A DNA stretch of 64,000 nucleotides from Anaeramoeba flamelloides (taxonomy: Eukaryota; Metamonada; Anaeramoebidae). The stretch covers positions 5,580,001-5,644,000 of the forward strand of contig JANTQA010000033.1 in assembly GCA_027625915.1 (NCBI GenBank). Reading direction: 5' to 3'. Below the pieces are notes generated by a model. It saw only the letters and a program-made list of their open reading frames with translations. It searched no databases and was not told where the DNA came from. Positions within the stretch are counted from its first letter, which is position 1, and each line of letters starts with the position of its first letter. Positions 25,284 to 36,800 of the stretch are shown here, one piece after another. A program made the position numbers and the translations under genes.

Positions 25284-26074
25284 CAAAAATTTGATAAAGC
25301 AAAACTTTGATGAAATAAGAAAAACGGATTCCAATCAATAATTAGAAAAAATGATTCTGATCCAAAAATTGAAAAACTTATTTTTAAAGGAATATGGGAT
25401 CCAAACACCACAAAATCACTTCTAATAACATTATAAAGTAAGCCAACATTTTTGAAAAATATTTTCAAAAATCTGTTTCTTGAAAAAAAAAAAAATTGAT
25501 AATATTGATCACTTCATCTAGGTATGTAAAAGATATGAAAACAACAAATTAACACTAGAATTACGACCTCAAAAAAATCAAAAATTTTGATTTTAAGATT
25601 TCTCATCTTAAAGAAGATACTGATGCATTAGTGAGGCAAATTATCTAAAAGAAATTGATAAAATCATAATCTAATAATTTCATAACCAATATGACCCCTC
25701 ATGTTATAAGGAAAAATAATCTCAAATTCAAATAATTTTGGTTCATAATGCAACAAAATTCGACTCAATCCCAATAACTCTAAATATTTTTCTTATCTAT
25801 TTTTTTAAATTCTGTATTTTTTTTTAATCTTCCTTTTTTTTATTTTTAATTAATTTTTATTTTTGATCGTTTTTATTCTTTGTATTATTTTAATATCTAT
25901 AATGACTATGTTTATTCAATGTTTGAATTCGAAGTTACAACTTTATCCACTTCAACCTCCCCTCTTTCAGAGACAAAGTGTTTTTAATGCTAAATTCTAA
26001 AACAAATCAATCCAATTCAATTTTTTTGACCCAACCAAAATTCTTTTTTTGTAAGAAAAATATCTTGTTAAATC

Positions 26075-26210
26075 AAATTTAAGAAACACTCAACTATAAC
26101 CACTCACTTACTTAAATGTTAACAATTGTTTTTTTATTAACAATACCCACAAGACAAAAAACAAATAATTATCAATCAAAATAAGTAAAGGGAGTGTTAA
26201 AATTTTGGAG
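26075..26210. mobile_element. Short inverted-end element, third copy of the 31.8/62.4-kb family
   Basis: The sequence runs from AAATTTAAGAAACACTC to GGAGTGTTAAAATTTT with inverted ends. Its interior (AACAATNNTTT..., CACAAGACNAAAAAACAAATAATTATCAATC-like) resembles 31795-31979. Downstream, CAAATTTGTTTAAAT also matches the region after the 31.8-kb copy. It is the shortest and most diverged member seen here. Confidence 0.5.
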
Positions 26211-26358
26211 TGAGAACAACAATAAAAAAAGCTAGGGCAAATTTGTTTAAATATTTAATGTTGAAAATCTATTAACAAGTCTTGTAATTTTTTATTTGTG
26301 AGCCTTTCAATATTCAATTTAGCTTATTAATTACAAAAATAATCAGGAGTATAAATAA

Positions 26359-26946
26359 TTATTTTTTCTTTTTCTTTTTTTTCATTTTCTTATTCTTACT
26401 CCTTTTGCTGATTGGTGATTTTTTTTCATTTTTTCTTTCTTTGTTGGAATGGGTTTTCTTTTTTTTTTTCTTATTCTTCTTTTTGTATCTTTTAACCAAG
26501 ATCTCTCCCTTTTCTCGGATTTTTTTATTATTCTCATTATCAACTTTGGACTCTTGATCTAATTGTTCAATCTGTTCGACCATAACATTTACACATGCCA
26601 GATTCACAATTTTTTTAATGATTTTTTCTTTCTTTGGATCTGAATTTTCCATTAAGTCTTGGTTTTCTTCTTGTAAAAGATCAACCTCCATCTTCAGTGA
26701 CGCTTTCTCTTTTTTTTCTCTCATCAGTTGAATTTCTGACTTGGCATTCATAAGTTTTGTTTCTTTTGTTTTCTTTTTGATCGTTTCCAACTCTTTTCTT
26801 AAAGTTAGGATTAGATCATTCAAATTCTCTTTTTGTTCGCTGTTGTGCAGCGTTTCAGAATTTGAATTTATCCCATTTCTGCTTCTGTTTGTTTCAACAC
26901 TCATATTCGATTCACTTGCTGACGCAGTTGTGGATGTTGAACTCAT
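26359..26946 (-). CDS. Small Lys-rich coiled-coil protein
   Basis: A single frame of 195 residues starts at an ATG at 26946 and ends in TAA. Residues 1-40 are Ser/Thr/Asn-rich and disordered. About 42-105 is a heptad-like helix (LNDLILTLRKELETIKKK..., SLKMEVDLLQEENQDL) typical of a coiled coil. About 106-135 is less charged (IVNLACVNVMVEQIEQL). The last ~60 residues are almost all Lys/Asn/Arg, resembling a nucleolar or nucleic-acid-binding tail. No family is recognised. The biased but non-repetitive sequence and the mixed codons distinguish it from A-tract artefacts, but no homologue evidence is available. A nuclear location is inferred from the basic tail only. Confidence 0.6.
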   Translation of the reverse strand: MSSTSTTASASESNMSVETNRSRNGINSNSETLHNSEQKENLNDLILTLRKELETIKKKTKETKLMNAKSEIQLMREKKEKASLKMEVDLLQEENQDLMENSDPKKEKIIKKIVNLACVNVMVEQIEQLDQESKVDNENNKKIREKGEILVKRYKKKNKKKKKKTHSNKERKNEKKSPISKRSKNKKMKKKKKKK

Positions 26947-28822
26947 TTTGGAAAAAAGTCACAATCAAAAAAAACAAAATTCAGAAAAATGTCCAGAGTT
27001 CCCGAAATGATTCCCTTTTTGAATTTGTAGAATTTAACTATTTATAATTTGGAATCAGATTTTGATCAAAATAATTCCACTGGAATCAATTTTTGTCAAC
27101 ATTTTCTCATTGAACAAACGACTTTTTTAGAATAATTTAACAAAAAAATCAAAAATTATTTAATTATGATCCAATGAAACCAAAAAAAGACTTTATTATT
27201 AGGTACCAAAACTCTATTAAAAAAAAAAAGAAAATTTTGATCCCATTTCAAACCAAAAAGTTTTCTGATAAGGAATAAACATAAAAGCAACAAGATTTAT
27301 GAAAAGATTATGAAAACTAAATCCCAAGAAGAAAAACAGTTCAAATATTTATTTTTTTTCAGAATTATTGAAATTCTACTTGAAAATAATTTCAAAAAAA
27401 AATTATTAATTAATAAATTTTGAGAATCTTGGGATCTATGAAAAACTGAATCTAAACAAGAAATAAGTTGAGACTAATCATTGATATAAAAAAGAATTAT
27501 TTTTGTTTTTTTTTGGAAAAAAAAATCAAAATATTTACTCTTGAAATGTCTGAAATTTGATTTTAATTTTTAATAAATTTTATTTTATCGTATTAATCAT
27601 CAGAGATTTTAAGAATTAGTTTGAATATTAGAGTGTAAATACTCTCGTTATTAGATTTATATGTTTTCAAATTTTATCTTCCTATTTGAGATATCAATTA
27701 TTAGCTCCTTAAAAAAATGATTTTTTCTTACAAATATCCGTCAGGGGTAATACATTTTACAAATTTTGATAACCCCAGTTACTCTGATATTGAATCATTA
27801 AAATTATTTCTTCAATTAAATAAAATTCTGTTCTAATAAAAACCAGAATAGGATATATCCAAGATTAGTATGTTTACCCACCAGATGAACATGGGATTGG
27901 GGATATGGGAATGGATTTAAATAATACAAAATCACCTTTCCATTTATTATACATTCTCCTATTATTTCTAATGCCAAGATTATCATCACATTCACGATTT
28001 CCTTTTGATAAGAATAATAATAAGAAAATCGACAAAAACAATGACATACCTAACAAATATAATACTAGTATTAACAATATACACAAATCCATCTAATCCA
28101 TTCACTTGGTAATAATTTAAAAGAACCAAAAAAAAAAAAAAACAACTTTGACACCACCTTTAACTTCCCAAAATTCAACTATTGTAAATATAAAACTTAA
28201 TTTAAATCAAGAAAAAAAAAAAAAAAAGATAAAAAGATTTCTAAAAAGCAATCATCAACCCCTTATTTCCAAAGAAAAAAAAAAAAAAAAAAAAAAGGAA
28301 GTCATGGATATTAAACGATTTTTTTGGTTTGAATTGACATGTTTAATAAATTATAATTTAAAATATTTTTAATTTTTAATCTATATTTTTAATAAATTTT
28401 CCCAATAAAAAAATAAAAATGAAAATTAATTTTAATTTCAAAAAATATTTTTTTTTATAGTCACTTTCAAATACTCCCCCTAGCCTTTTTGTTTATTTAT
28501 TATTATTTTTTTCTAATTTCCAGGAATAAATACCAAAAATAATTTCAGCACTTTATTGAAAGATGAACAAAATCTATTGGAGTTGTTGATCATAAAATAA
28601 CAGAAAAAATACCTAATATAATTTAAACAATCAATTTTTAATCTATTGATGAAATATAAATAAAAACATCACGATGTGGAATTGAATGAAGATTACTTGT
28701 TGGAACATTTGAATGTTCTTGGTAATCCAATTAAGAAATTTATCGAAAATACATTTGAACTGAAAAAGGCACACATTGGAATATTGAATTCTTGAGAAAT
28801 CTAGCAAGGTCTGTTTTTGATG

Positions 28823-28858
<36 letters not shown>

Positions 28859-30867
28859 GATTTTCAACAATTAATCATTATCAACCCCTTTTAAATTTCT
28901 TTCTTTCTTTTTCTTTTTTTCTGAATTATTTACTTTTTACTTTTTAAAGATAAATAAAATTAGTAGCATGTCTTTCCCATAATTAATCATCAAGTCGATG
29001 ATTTAAACACTAAATTGTCTATGAATTCAAATTCAAGTTGAAAGATCATTATAGTGTAATTTAAACTGCTTGAATAATAAGAATAGAGTATAATTCTATA
29101 TAATTTTTATTTTTATTTTTTTTATTTTTTTGATAACAAACTGAAATATTTGGAAATTTAAAGGCTAAAAACGTTATTTAGGTTAGATTAAGACTGGAAA
29201 AAAGTATCTATTTTTTCGTTTTTTGAAGGGTAATTTTCTTTCCAAAAATATATCATTGATAGAAATTTTGAATTCAGTCACTCATTTTCATTAATGTAAT
29301 TTACTTTTTAGAGATTATTTATGACAAAATGGATTTGAGAAGTTACAAATATACTCTGAAAAAAATCATTTATAACTTGAGGGTATGATAGTAGTTATAT
29401 TTTATAATTTTCTGGTTGAAGAAAATTAAAACACAAACAAACAAAGGTTAAGTTAATAAATCAACTCAAAGAAAGTATAGTTTAATTTCAATTTTGGTTT
29501 TAAATTTTTCTTTATTGTGATCGGTATTCTGTTTTACTTGTAACAAAAAAGATGTTGTGTTTTTTTTAACTAAAGAGTTGTTTCTCAATTTATTTTTTTT
29601 TATAAATATATTTTTATCCTCTATCATTTATGGGAAGTTAAACAAGTAATATTCTCTCACTTTTAAAGGGTTTTTGAATTATTTTCATTTAGAAAGTATA
29701 AAAATATATAAAATGTTAAAGATATCACTACAGGGAAAATTTAAACACCGAAAATTAAAGTTAGCCAAAACTATACATTGGATTTCAGTTATACTTCTTT
29801 TATAAATTTTTTTTTCAAATTTATCATATTTTTATGTAATAAAAATAGGATAGCTTTTAAACTCTTGAAAATATGAATACCCCCCTTTTCAAAAATACCA
29901 ACTTTTGAAAAAAACACCTATTTTTGGGGTATTTTTTAATGAAAAAAGTTGAAATGAATTAATTTTTGATTGAACATTGAAAAAAGAATAAATGTTAAAG
30001 CAATTTGCAGAAAACAATAGGGAATGTATATAAAAACTTAAACATGGAAAAAAAAATAAAATGATAAAAAATATTCCAAAAACAGAAAAAAAATCAGATT
30101 TTCAATTTAATTTAGCAATATCTTTTATAAGAAATATTTTGTGATATTTTAAAATTGAAAAATATGTTTTTTTTAGACAATTAAAAAAATACTTGAAAAT
30201 TATCTCTCCACTAAGTCAATTAAAAAATTCAAAAATTTTACAATTAAAAATGAAAAAAATATTACTGAAAAATTTCATTTTTTTTTCAATTCCTATTAAT
30301 ACCTATTTAAGTTGTAAACCTCATTGAAAATTTTTATACATAATAATGTTTATTATATGGGTGTATTTCAAAAATACAAAATTTAGTGATTTTTTTTGAA
30401 AAAATTTTCCTTGTCTTGATTTCTATCATTTTCTTTTCAATTTCCAGCGAATGATTCTGGAGTATTATTGAACTCAAACAGTGATAAAGAGCTGAGTTTT
30501 AACAATATATCTAATTGAATTGTGGTGTTTTATATAATATATAACAAAATCCCTAAAAAAATCCACATTATCCCCATATATTAAGGCATATAAAAGTACA
30601 TTTTTTTTCTTTTATCAAGTAAAAAAGTAAATATTATTCAAAAATGGATTTTTTTCAAGAAACTTTTAAATGAACTTTTTCTTCGTATTAACATTTTTGC
30701 TTAGAAAAGGAAATAATTTTCAAATAATTCTTCGAATGGTACCAAGTATAAAAAAAATATACTATAATCTAACAGTAATTTCTTTCAAAATAAATTCAAA
30801 ATTACATACAAACCATTTAGAATAAAAGAACAACAAAACATTAAAAAAATTAAAAATTTATTTGAAA
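26947..30867. other. AT-rich spacer with one ambiguous short frame
   Basis: This 3.9-kb spacer lies upstream of the small coiled-coil gene and downstream of gamma-tubulin. At 27874-28096 overlapping frames on both strands have slightly richer composition than their surroundings. The plus frame includes PPDEHGIGDMGMDLNN and is open from a TATTAG-like position. The minus frame starts with a hydrophobic stretch (LCILLILVLYLLGMSLFLSI). Neither can be connected to other exons. T or A runs occur at 28277-28297 and 28832-28858. Nothing else was seen. Confidence 0.5.
27874..28092 (-). other. Ambiguous short frame, possible membrane peptide
   Basis: A 72-codon frame has a hydrophobic N-terminus long enough for one membrane segment or signal anchor, followed by a polar tail ending SPIPCSSGG. 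Its last codons abut GGGTAAAC, which could be a splice donor, so it might be a first exon. An opposite-strand frame over the same bases (27881-28096) is equally plausible. I cannot decide the strand or whether either is real. Confidence 0.2.
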
Positions 30868-33800
30868 TTAAAATTTTTCATCTTCAAAATCATATTCATT
30901 TTCTTCATAATTCTCTTCATTGTCTACTTGTTTTTCTCCCCATTTGATAAAATCATTTCTTTCACTTGCTCTATATTCATCAATTAAATTCAATGCGATT
31001 TCCCTTGAGCTATCAAACTCTTCAAAGCTTTCTTCAAATAAGGAGGTTTTGGCATATTGACCTAGATAGGCCTTCCTATTTCTTAAAAGATCGTATTGTG
31101 TTATGGTGTTTGAAAAAAGTTCTGTGATGGAGGTATGGTTTGCCATCATTAATCCGGAAACTCTATGATTAGTTTTAACATAAGGAGACTTTTTTGATAA
31201 AACTACCTGAATTGAAGCTGGCCCCCAATTGATGAATTCCGCTAATTTCCTTTCCCTAATACGCTGTAACCCCTTATGAACTTCTGTTGAGTTGACATCA
31301 CCTTGGATGATATTTAGCGCGGATATATAACAACCATTTTTCGTATTACAACTTACCATTAAATTTTTTGGTTGTAGTAATCTTCTCATTACTTCTAAAA
31401 CGGAAGTCTTCCTGATAGTTTGCTTTGTATTTTCTAAATTTATCGGGGTGTATCCAGTCATAATAAAATGAGTTCTATATTAATTGAAAAAATAAAGAGA
31501 AAAAAAATCATCAAATGTATTTTATAATATATTAGCATTAGAAACATACTATATTCAGAAGAATATTTTTGAAATAAATATTTATAATAATCCATATTTG
31601 AAAGAGATAATTATTCTTCTATTTTAAGTTGATTCTAAAGTCTATCATTAATAATAGTGTTTTCAAAAAATAATGAAATCCTTTCAGGTTTCTATTAATA
31701 TTATTATATCCTTTTTAATACCAAATTATTTATTAAGATTATTGATAAAAAGATTTAAAGCATTTTATTTCAAATTAAAAAGTAAACCCCAATTCAAAAT
31801 TTTTAACACACCAAAATTCAATTTTTGAAAAAACTTATTTAATCAATTCAAGAAGAAATACCAAATTAGAACCATTCAATAATTGAAATGCTAATATTTG
31901 TTTATAAATTACAATACTCACAAAACTAAAAAATAAATAAATATCAATACAAATAAATCATAGGTGTGTTAAAAATTTCGGAGAGAGAAAAACAATTAAA
32001 TTGCATTGTTAAATTTGTTTGATTTCTATTAGGAATATTGATCGATCAAAGGCTCGATATTAGTAACTAATTTTATTTGAGTTCTTCTATTTGAAACAAC
32101 TCAACTTTAACATAATATCAAATGTTCAAAAAAAATTTCATCAAAAGAAACAAGTTACGGAATACAAAAAAGTGAAATGAAAACAAAAACTACAAGATGA
32201 AAAAATGATTTCCATATTTTACAAAAATCAAAATTTATTTCCAATTTGAATGAAATTGTATTATTGTGGTTGTTTGCACTGTTTTAGCTGTGTGGAAAAT
32301 TTTGAATTTTAGTTTATTTAAAAAATAATAATTCTTTTTTTTTTTATTTTTTTTTTTTCCATTTAAGAGAGTACTAAAAGTTCACCGAATAAAAATAATA
32401 GTTGTTGAAAAAAAGTGAAACGCATTTTATATTTGGAAGCTTTAAGAGAATAACACAATCCTAGAAATGTAAAATATACTTTGTTAATAATAATCAAAAA
32501 TCATCTTGCCATAACTAAGAAAAATAAAAAATGAAAATTTTTAATCATTAAATGGTGTGGAAAAATAATGAAACAGGAAAAAAAGTTAAATAGATTTTAT
32601 AAATGTTAACTTTGAGAGAATCTCAGAAATCACAGAAATATGAAAATGTAAAGTAATTTCAATTAAAAGAAGAATCAAATTAACCTCAAAGAATAATTGA
32701 TCATTTTTGTTTTCAATCAAATTAATAAAAATAATTTAGAACTTCTTTTCTATTAGTATTCAATAAAGTAATTTACTTTATTTCATAAACGGTTAAATTC
32801 TTCCAAATGAAAAAAGTTCAATACTCAAAAATCGGAATAATTTTTTCTAGGGTTCAATAAACTTCCAAATAAAAAAAGAACTTAAAAGCAATGACAATAA
32901 GATGAAACTAACAATTTTTTACAAGAGAAATTAATAACTTGTCTCGTAAATAATAAAAAAAAACAAAAAAAAACAATTTTTTTTGGTGAATTCCTCTCAG
33001 ACTTAAGGGAGTAGCAACACCATAATACACACTGGAATTGAAATATTTTATAGTTTATTAAAAAAAAATATCAGAGCTATGAAGTTCTAGAATCCGCAAA
33101 AATTTTCAAAAAAAAAATAAATAAAAAAATTTTTATTTACAAAAATTTACAATCTAAATTTCAGAGATAATTTTCTTCTAAAAATTATAATTTAATTTTG
33201 TGAAATTTATTGATTTTTTGATGGAGATTGGTTTTTGAGATCTAAATTCAAATCCTTCGATTTGTATTTTCAGATTTTATTTGTATCATACTTTGTAGTT
33301 AATATTTTCAGATAATCAGATCGGCAAATGATATTCAAATCCAAATATTTTAGAGATCTCAAAAAATAATTATAAATAATAATTTTTTTTTTTCAAAATT
33401 CTGTTTTAGAAAAGGGGATTTTCCATTTAATTAGTATCAGTTCTGTATTTTTATCTTTAATTATACCAGATCTTTTAAAGAAAGAATTCATTTTATTTGG
33501 TTGTATAATTTCAATATTATTACCAAATTTTTTTTTTACTTGTTTCTTGAAATTCTTTAGTAATTAGCTGTAAATTAATAAAATAATAAACCACTTTTTG
33601 TTTTTTTATCTTCTAAAAGTATCAAATACATTTTCTTGATAATTCATTTGTATTTTCATACCTAAAAATATCTCATTTTTTAGAACTTTTAAACTATTAT
33701 TAGATTTATTATTAACTTTTTTTAAAATATTTACCTTAAGGGACTAGTCTCTATTAATTTTTTTTGACCAATTACAAAATAAGTAATCCCAATCTTGAAA

Positions 33801-36800
33801 TATGTTTAAAATTGATAAAAAACAGTTTTTTTCCAATGTTAGAACTTTGAGTTTTGTTTTTTTAAAATTTTACAATTCTGTCAAAAAAAGTGACTTTTGA
33901 AAAATTTTTTTAATAAAAGAAAGAAAAAATAACGGATGAGAAAATTTTAATCTTGATTTAATTATTTTCTCAAAATTAATATTTATTCTCATTTATAAAA
34001 ACGAAAAAATAATTTAAAACTAGTGAATATTTTCTCTTTCACTTCTGTTCATCCAACTTGACTCTGTAAAGAACTCAGATTGTTTTCTCAATAATTACTT
34101 TTTATAAAAAATAGTTCTTATTTTTTTCTTTTTTTTTTTTTGACACTGACAAATACTTTTAGAATGGTAATTTAGGAATATTTTTTAAAACTTCAAATTC
34201 GACAAAAACAAAAGAGTGTAAACTCAAAAAGTGGTTTCAAGAAAAAAAAAGAATGGTACAAGAAAACAAACCATATCTTTTATTTAGAGTAAAGCATATA
34301 TTTCATATTTTTTTCAAATCAAACTGTTTTTTCATGCAAATACAAAAAAAAGCTTTTCAGGTTTGTTTTTCAAATTATTTTTTGTAGGTCTTCCACAAAC
34401 ACAACAAGGTTTTGCTTTCTTGTTCATATTTTTTTTTATTTTTTGTATTTTTGCGAAAAGTTGAAAAAAAGCAACTTTCAAAAAAGTGAAAAAAAGAAAA
34501 AATTTTTTATTTCTATAAAAACAATAACTAAATTTAATGAATGTCATTTATCGAGATTTCATTACTATAATAAGAAGTTTTTTACTTTGATTTCAAATCT
34601 AAGTAATTGGCAAAAAAAATTCTAAATCTCTATTAAATTTACCTGAAAAAATTTAATAGAGATTAGTCACTTTTTTCAAAAATATTTAACAAAAAAAAAA
34701 ATGAAAAATAAAATCAAAAAATTAACTTTTTTTAATTCTTACTCAAATCTTTAAAATTCATTTTTTGTGAATTTTAAAAAATTATTCAGTACATTTTAAT
34801 TATTCTTTTAAACATTTAAAAGAGTAATTTATTATTTTTATTTCAATTCTACATTAATTTTATAAAAAATGTCTAATTATTTGGAATTATGAGTTTCTAT
34901 TAGATAAGATTTAAATTACAAACAATGGTATTGGTACTCATACCAACATTAAAAATTAGTTACAATTTAATACTTTAGAACTTTTCAAATTTTATTAATA
35001 TTTTCGATTTACAAAAATAATTATTTGGATCAATACAAAGATCTTCAAAAAACAATTAAATTTTGAAAAAAAAATCAAAAAAAAAAAAGAAATAAAACCA
35101 ATGATCATATCAATAGAAAATTTTTGATTCATTTTCGATTTGGTTGTCAGATTGATCGTGCATTTACATTGGCAATAATCAACTTAAGGAATGATCAATT
35201 ACTCTCATTCAATTTATCAGCGTATTAGATTTACTAAAAATAAAATTTTCCTAGAATACAACAAACTCTTCATACATTTTATATTTTTAATTCTGTTCAG
35301 TTAAATCATTTTCTTAAACCAATCATTTTTTAACAGCAACCAGTTTAAATTCAAAATATTTCACAAAAAGTTAAACATAAAATGAAAGATTGAAAGATTG
35401 TTTATAATTTTTTTTTTTTTTTTTATGCAAACACATACTGTTTAATTTAAATTTTCGAAAAAGTTCAATTAAAATAAGAGTCTTATACCAAAAGTCAACA
35501 CTTTCACTTTTTTTATTAATTTTCAATTGGATCAGAAAACAAAATTGTTTATTTAGTTGTGGTTTTGTTTGATTTTCAATATTTAAAGTATCTCTTTTTT
35601 ATAAAAACAATTTATTAGATTTTTTTTCAAAGAAAAAATAAAATATCACAAAATAATGTTGAGATAAAAACCAAAGATAAACCCATTTAATATTTCCTCA
35701 AAGTAGATCAGGCAATTTAACTTAGCATTCTAAATGACATTTTATTTTATCCTTGAAAAAAAAATTTAATTTTTTATTTTTCAAAAAGTAATTTGAATTC
35801 TCAAAATCAACGAGACACAACCAAAGTAAAAAAAAGATGTTGTTTCTGATGCACTTTGAAAATTGGTAAAAAAGTGAAAATTCTGTATTTATGGTGGCTA
35901 CTCCCTTAAATGAAAGTAGTTAATGGCAATTTTTAACAAAATATAAATCTACTTTAAACATTTTTTTTTTTTGAAAAATAAATTTTATGAAAATAATAAT
36001 AACAATATTAATTACCTTGGGGTTGGTACCAAACCAGCTATTAACCCAACCAAGTCATTATTCATATAACCGGGGTATCTCAGTGTTGTTGTTGAAGCAG
36101 ACATGACTGTGGAAACAATTGAATTCATTTGAGTTAAATTGGGGTCAGAAATATGCAATTGATCAACAGCAATTCTATTTATGGCCGTGTTGTCAAGAAC
36201 AACAACACAATCAGCATACAAAATTAGTCTTTTCATTGTAAGAAGGGAATTATAGGGCTGTACAACAACTTCTGATTCCTTTTGATTAGGGAATACGGAA
36301 TAAGTTTGAATGACCTTTTTTGGATAATAATCATTTAATCTTTCCAATAAATACGAACCCATTCCAGACCCCGTGCCACCTGCAATTGAGTGACACAAAA
36401 CAAACCCCTCTAAAGAATCGCATTCGGCAGCTTCCCGATCAATCATTTCCATCAATTCTTCATGCATGTGTTCTGCTTGGTCATATCCTTGGCCCCAATT
36501 ATTGCCTGCTCCGATCTTTTCTTGAGACACTTTGAAATTTTCAGAATTGTATAATTTTGCAAATTCTGATGTTTGAATTTTTTCTAATACCATTGGTTCC
36601 AAATCTAAAAGAAGTGCTCTTGGCACATATGTTTTGTTATCACCCTAAAATGATTTTTAAATAAATTTTTTATTTTGTAATTATTTTGGATTTTAAATAA
36701 TTTATTTTATTTTATTTTATTTTATTTTTATTAAGCAATTCTTGAGAATTAATTAAAATTCTAAAAAAAGATTTTAATTGTAAAAATTAGTAAAAATTGG

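Larger units (their letters stand above)
22269..26358. other. AT-rich spacer, no gene seen
   Basis: This 4.1-kb spacer lies between the convergent CHMP3 (plus) and a small minus-strand gene. It contains three imperfect ~55-bp tandem units (23109-23290), a 72-bp A tract (25212-25283) and a short inverted-end element (26075-26210). No coding frame of normal composition was seen. Confidence 0.6.
33003..35909. mobile_element. 2.9-kb element with TTAAGGGAGTAGC inverted ends
   Basis: The left end is TTAAGGGAGTAGCAACACCA and the right end, reverse-complemented, is TTAAGGGAGTAGCCACCATA. TTAA at each outer edge would be the target-site duplication used by piggyBac-type transposases. The interior has no transposase frame and includes a second element (33736-34670). 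Related ends bound 39072-39828. It lies in gamma-tubulin intron 2. Confidence 0.6.
31475..36015 (-). other. TUBG: Gamma-tubulin intron 2 (4.5 kb)
   Basis: This intron contains a dispersed repeat (31790-32330) and a 2.9-kb inverted-ended element (33003-35909) with another inverted-ended element inside it (33736-34670). Apart from a 31-codon minus-strand frame with a CCVC motif (34332-34424), no coding sequence was seen. Confidence 0.7.

Noticed and set aside
34332-34424. COX17 copper chaperone start (KPCCVC)
   Set aside because: Only the first Cys motif is present. The CHCH Cys pairs are missing and no downstream exon could be found, so it is listed only as an ambiguous frame.
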